This document shows positions 6,407-8,930 of a stretch of 8,930 nt of DNA, one piece after another; within the stretch, counting starts at the first letter, position 1; each line of letters begins with the position of its first letter. Under the pieces are notes generated by a model. That model was given only the letters and a program-made list of their open reading frames with translations, was not told where the DNA came from and made no database searches. A program made the translations under genes and the position numbers. Where the stretch lies: the NCBI GenBank assembly GCA_021732245.1, contig JAKFVJ010000165.1:1-8930 (forward strand), written 5' to 3'. The DNA is from Candidatus Obscuribacterales bacterium (GTDB lineage: Bacteria; Cyanobacteriota; Vampirovibrionia; Obscuribacterales; Obscuribacteraceae).

Positions 6407-8302
6407 ATGAAATTCAACCGGAAAACACAGTGGGCACTTGTCCTGGTAATTGTTGCGGGGCTTGTTTTAGCTTTCGTGAGTTGGCCGGAATCCAGTCAAA
6501 TCCGGGCTTTTCTTAGCCCTAAGCCGGCCGCTCCAAGAAGCAACGAAGGTATTAATGAAGGACCGGTCATTGCTTGCGAAGTTACCGTGGGGACATTTGA
6601 TATTCACAGAAAGTACCGATCTATGGAGGGACCCTGGGCGGTCGCCAAATTTAAGATTGGCGAATTAATCGCTTCGGGCACAGCGACTGTACCGGACAAC
6701 CACATCCATTATGTCGAGTATGAAAACGGATCGGCGCCGTCGATGAACGGCAAATCGAATTTGCCGCCTTTTGGAGAAGAGTTAAGTGACCTCAAAGGCT
6801 CGATGAGTGACAAGAGAGAACTTTACTGGTTCAAAGGTCTTAAGGTTGAAGTTGTTGATGAGCATGGCAATACGCTGCCAACTGCGGAGTTTATTTGTCA
6901 TACAAACTTGGACTTTCCGTTTGTTGATCATAATATGGTTTTTGCTGAGGGCGAACGGTGGAACAACGATCGCCTGATCACGATAACGCAAGGGCAGACC
7001 AAAATAATTTTCCCGAATGGTTTTGCTGTTCCTCTTGCTAGCGATGAATCTTTCCGTGTTACTTTCCAGGCGGCTAATAGAACAAGCAATGAGCACCGAC
7101 GCTTGAAACATAAAGCGACTTTCTATTTCATCAAAGATTCGAATTTGGTTTACCCGGTGACCGCCTTATACGGACGAGTGCCGTTTGCTCAAGTAATTGT
7201 CGATAGAAATTTCGACGACGCGAAAAAAGAAGACTTGAAACGCCATCCTTCATGTGATGTGCAGGCGTTTGCCGTTAATGCTCCGAACAATGTTACAGGT
7301 GGCGTCTCTCCTGATAGATCCGGTCGTGTAATTTCCGGACATTGGGTGGTACCTCCGGGGTTGCATACTTATAAAAGCTCGGTAAATGACTTAGACCCGG
7401 TATTTTCTCAACGTGATCGAAAATTGCGTTTTGCTTGGACGCACATACACCCTTGCTGCACGGATGTCTCCATTACACGTTGCGATGGTGGCAGCAAGCA
7501 GAAAATGTTCACGGCAAAGGTCAGGACAAAGACGCAACCAGGGCTTGAGCTTGTCGATATTGAATTGATAAAACCGAAAGATGCCATAGTGTTTCCAAAA
7601 AACGGCAACTACGAAGTTGAAGGCACATACAACAATCCGCTGCCGACTGCGTTAGACTCCATGATTGCTGTCGGCATGTTTTTTGAAGATACGAATTTCC
7701 GCAGACCGACATGGGCGTTGCCGGACTCGAAAGCAGCTTACTGTGGAGTAGTCTGCAACAAGGAGTCGTCGACTGTGGCAGCTACTGGTACGACTTATCC
7801 GTCATTTGATAAAGCAAAAGACGGACCACTCTTAAAAGGTGAAAAGACGGTTGTCCTAAATACAAATCGTGGCAAGATGAAACTTGTTTTTGATGCTAAT
7901 GTTGCGCCCTGCTCGGTGACACAACTGCATAGATTGTTTTCTCACGGTGGGTTTAACGGTACACGATTTGCCGCTTATCAGCCGGGCTTTTTATTGCAAG
8001 TTGCGGCTGCTGAAGATAAGGCGAAGGGACAAACGCCTATGTCATCTGATTTGCGCAAGCAATTGAGACGTCTGCCTTTGGAAGCAAGCGAGCATCATCG
8101 GAAATATGCAATAAGTATTGCCCGGCAAGTAAATGACGAAAATTCAGGCGCATCGTCAATATGTCTAATACTCAGCGAGTCGCCTCATCTCGATCGTAGA
8201 TATTCCGTTGTCGGCCGAATTGGTGAAGATTCGCAGACGATGAAAACTCTCGAGAGCATTTGCAAAGACTGGCAATCAGCAGTAATTGTTAGCTCCTACT
8301 GA
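6407..8302 (+). CDS. Membrane-anchored protein with possible copper-monooxygenase-like region and degenerate cyclophilin domain
   Basis: This 631-residue protein starts with a signal anchor or signal peptide (KFNRKTQWA then hydrophobic 10-24), so the rest is probably extracytoplasmic. Residues about 480-620 follow the cyclophilin (peptidyl-prolyl isomerase) pattern: VVLNTNRGKMKLVF, then APCSVTQLHRLF, GFNGTRFAAYQPGFLLQ at 516-531, and LDRRYSVVGRIGED. The catalytic positions are lost: FHR of active cyclophilins is FAA (521-523), SQFF is SSIC (583-586), and the active-site His aligns with Tyr599. It is therefore probably a binding domain, not an isomerase. Residues about 55-435 are beta-rich, with ICHTNLDF (163-170), SGHWVVPPG (310-318), WTHIHP (344-349) and DSMIAVGMFFED (417-428). 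The HxH and PPG pattern loosely resembles copper type II, ascorbate-dependent monooxygenases; this is inference. The gene stands alone on its strand here and overlaps the convergent neighbour by 7 bp. Confidence 0.8.
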   Translation: MKFNRKTQWALVLVIVAGLVLAFVSWPESSQIRAFLSPKPAAPRSNEGINEGPVIACEVTVGTFDIHRKYRSMEGPWAVAKFKIGELIASGTATVPDNHIHYVEYENGSAPSMNGKSNLPPFGEELSDLKGSMSDKRELYWFKGLKVEVVDEHGNTLPTAEFICHTNLDFPFVDHNMVFAEGERWNNDRLITITQGQTKIIFPNGFAVPLASDESFRVTFQAANRTSNEHRRLKHKATFYFIKDSNLVYPVTALYGRVPFAQVIVDRNFDDAKKEDLKRHPSCDVQAFAVNAPNNVTGGVSPDRSGRVISGHWVVPPGLHTYKSSVNDLDPVFSQRDRKLRFAWTHIHPCCTDVSITRCDGGSKQKMFTAKVRTKTQPGLELVDIELIKPKDAIVFPKNGNYEVEGTYNNPLPTALDSMIAVGMFFEDTNFRRPTWALPDSKAAYCGVVCNKESSTVAATGTTYPSFDKAKDGPLLKGEKTVVLNTNRGKMKLVFDANVAPCSVTQLHRLFSHGGFNGTRFAAYQPGFLLQVAAAEDKAKGQTPMSSDLRKQLRRLPLEASEHHRKYAISIARQVNDENSGASSICLILSESPHLDRRYSVVGRIGEDSQTMKTLESICKDWQSAVIVSSY

Positions 8303-8930
8303 TGGATTTTCCATTCTACGCCCAGCAATGGGCAAGATCTAACACTGTTTGCCTGGAAGTTTCCTGAGGTGAACATTGCACCGTATTTTGGATCAGTACA
8401 CCAGTCTGATGCACGAGTACCGAGCGCGCTGAAGTGATCGCCGTCAGGATTGCCATTCAAATCTCGCGCGGTGACATTCCAGTGATTAGTCTGGCTGCCT
8501 ATTCCAAAGAGAGCCGCTTGCGATTGGTATGTTGGTTGTCCATTGACATTGCCGTCAGGAAATGGCGATGTGTCGCAACGAACGACACGGATAGCACCAC
8601 CGCCGGGAACAGATGAATCTACGGCACTGCCTTGAATGGCCGCGATAAATATCAGCGATGGAGGCGGTGAATAGGTTGTTGGTGGTGGCGGTGTGGGTGG
8701 AGTCGGTGCAGCAGGCGGAGGTGGAGGTGGTGTTGGCGACGCAGGAGGCCGCTGCACGTTATTCCCTGGCGGAGGAGCAGAGTTCGGCGGCTGCACCGGA
8801 GTCGGCGCCGGTGGAGTAATGGATGGTGGAGTTGGAGCTGGACTTGGCACAGGCGTTGGAGTCGGACGCGGAGTTGGCGTGGAAATTGGTGCCGGAGCTG
8901 GAGCCGGTGCAGGAGGGGGTGGCGGTGGCA
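8296..8930 (-). CDS. Proline-rich, probably secreted or surface protein, 3' part
   Basis: The frame stays open to the right edge of the window, so the N-terminus is missing and about 211 codons are seen. The GTG at 8850 is probably internal, because Pro-Thr/Pro-Ala coding continues upstream of it. About 90 residues of proline-rich, low-complexity linker (PTPTP, PAPAP and PPPPPP runs) lead to a C-terminal domain of about 120 residues beginning LIFIAAIQG, with three cysteines, many Gly, Asn and Ser residues, and Trp near the end (SCPLLGVEW). I do not recognise the domain. Such Pro-rich stalks usually carry a domain away from a membrane or wall, or join two domains of an exported protein. The DNA here is much more GC-rich and repetitive than the rest of the window because of the Pro codons. 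The stop overlaps the convergent gene's end. Confidence 0.75.
   Translation of the reverse strand, partial: PPPPPPAPAPAPAPISTPTPRPTPTPVPSPAPTPPSITPPAPTPVQPPNSAPPPGNNVQRPPASPTPPPPPPAAPTPPTPPPPTTYSPPPSLIFIAAIQGSAVDSSVPGGGAIRVVRCDTSPFPDGNVNGQPTYQSQAALFGIGSQTNHWNVTARDLNGNPDGDHFSALGTRASDWCTDPKYGAMFTSGNFQANSVRSCPLLGVEWKIHQ

Noticed and set aside
8640..8930. GC-rich repetitive tract considered as a tandem repeat or CRISPR-like array
   Set aside because: The units are irregular and follow the codon frame of a Pro-Thr/Pro-Ala linker; there are no constant repeats with unique spacers.

Overview
This is an 8.9 kb piece of bacterial chromosome of moderate GC, with tightly packed genes, short ATGA/TAATG overlaps, a tRNA-Leu without an encoded CCA, and copies of a REP-like intergenic hairpin. 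The gene content (SulP transporter fused to a carbonic anhydrase, small membrane-anchored TPR protein, large exported orphan proteins) suggests an environmental Gram-negative lineage, possibly a deep-branching or non-photosynthetic cyanobacterial relative, Planctomycetes or Chloroflexi. The sequence alone does not settle which. I see no CRISPR array, transposase, integrase, phage gene or rRNA.

Layout. (1) Bases 1-1648, plus strand: a compact three-gene operon made of the 3' part of a fumarylacetoacetate hydrolase (FAH)-family gene, an orotate phosphoribosyltransferase-like protein with a degraded PRPP-binding loop, and a TPR protein whose stop codon lies inside a repeat. (2) Bases 1639-1782: two adjacent copies of the repeat. 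(3) Bases 1809-1942, minus strand: tRNA-Leu(UAA) with its own sigma70-type promoter, which overlaps the end of the next gene. (4) Bases 1922-5631, minus strand: a two-gene unit. The first gene encodes an 834-residue SulP anion transporter with a STAS domain and a C-terminal beta-carbonic-anhydrase-like domain. The second encodes an unrecognised multi-pass membrane protein. (5) Bases 5632-6406: a probable small exported protein, a possible oxidoreductase remnant, another repeat copy and a regulatory region. (6) Bases 6407-8302, plus strand: a membrane-anchored 631-residue protein with a region loosely resembling copper-dependent monooxygenases, followed by a cyclophilin-like domain that has lost its catalytic residues. 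(7) Bases 8296-8930, minus strand: the 3' part of a gene for a proline-rich, probably surface or secreted protein, converging on the previous gene with a 7 bp overlap.

How the genes may work together: the transporter/carbonic anhydrase fusion would couple bicarbonate (or another anion) movement to CO2/HCO3- interconversion at the membrane, and its downstream neighbour is the obvious candidate accessory protein. The first operon joins a metabolic hydrolase with a PRTase fold that is probably no longer a standard transferase. The cyclophilin fusion and the proline-rich protein both look exported. No whole multi-gene system stands out. The most unusual elements are the cyclophilin fusion, the atypical carbonic anhydrase fusion with its orphan partner, and the PRTase-like protein.
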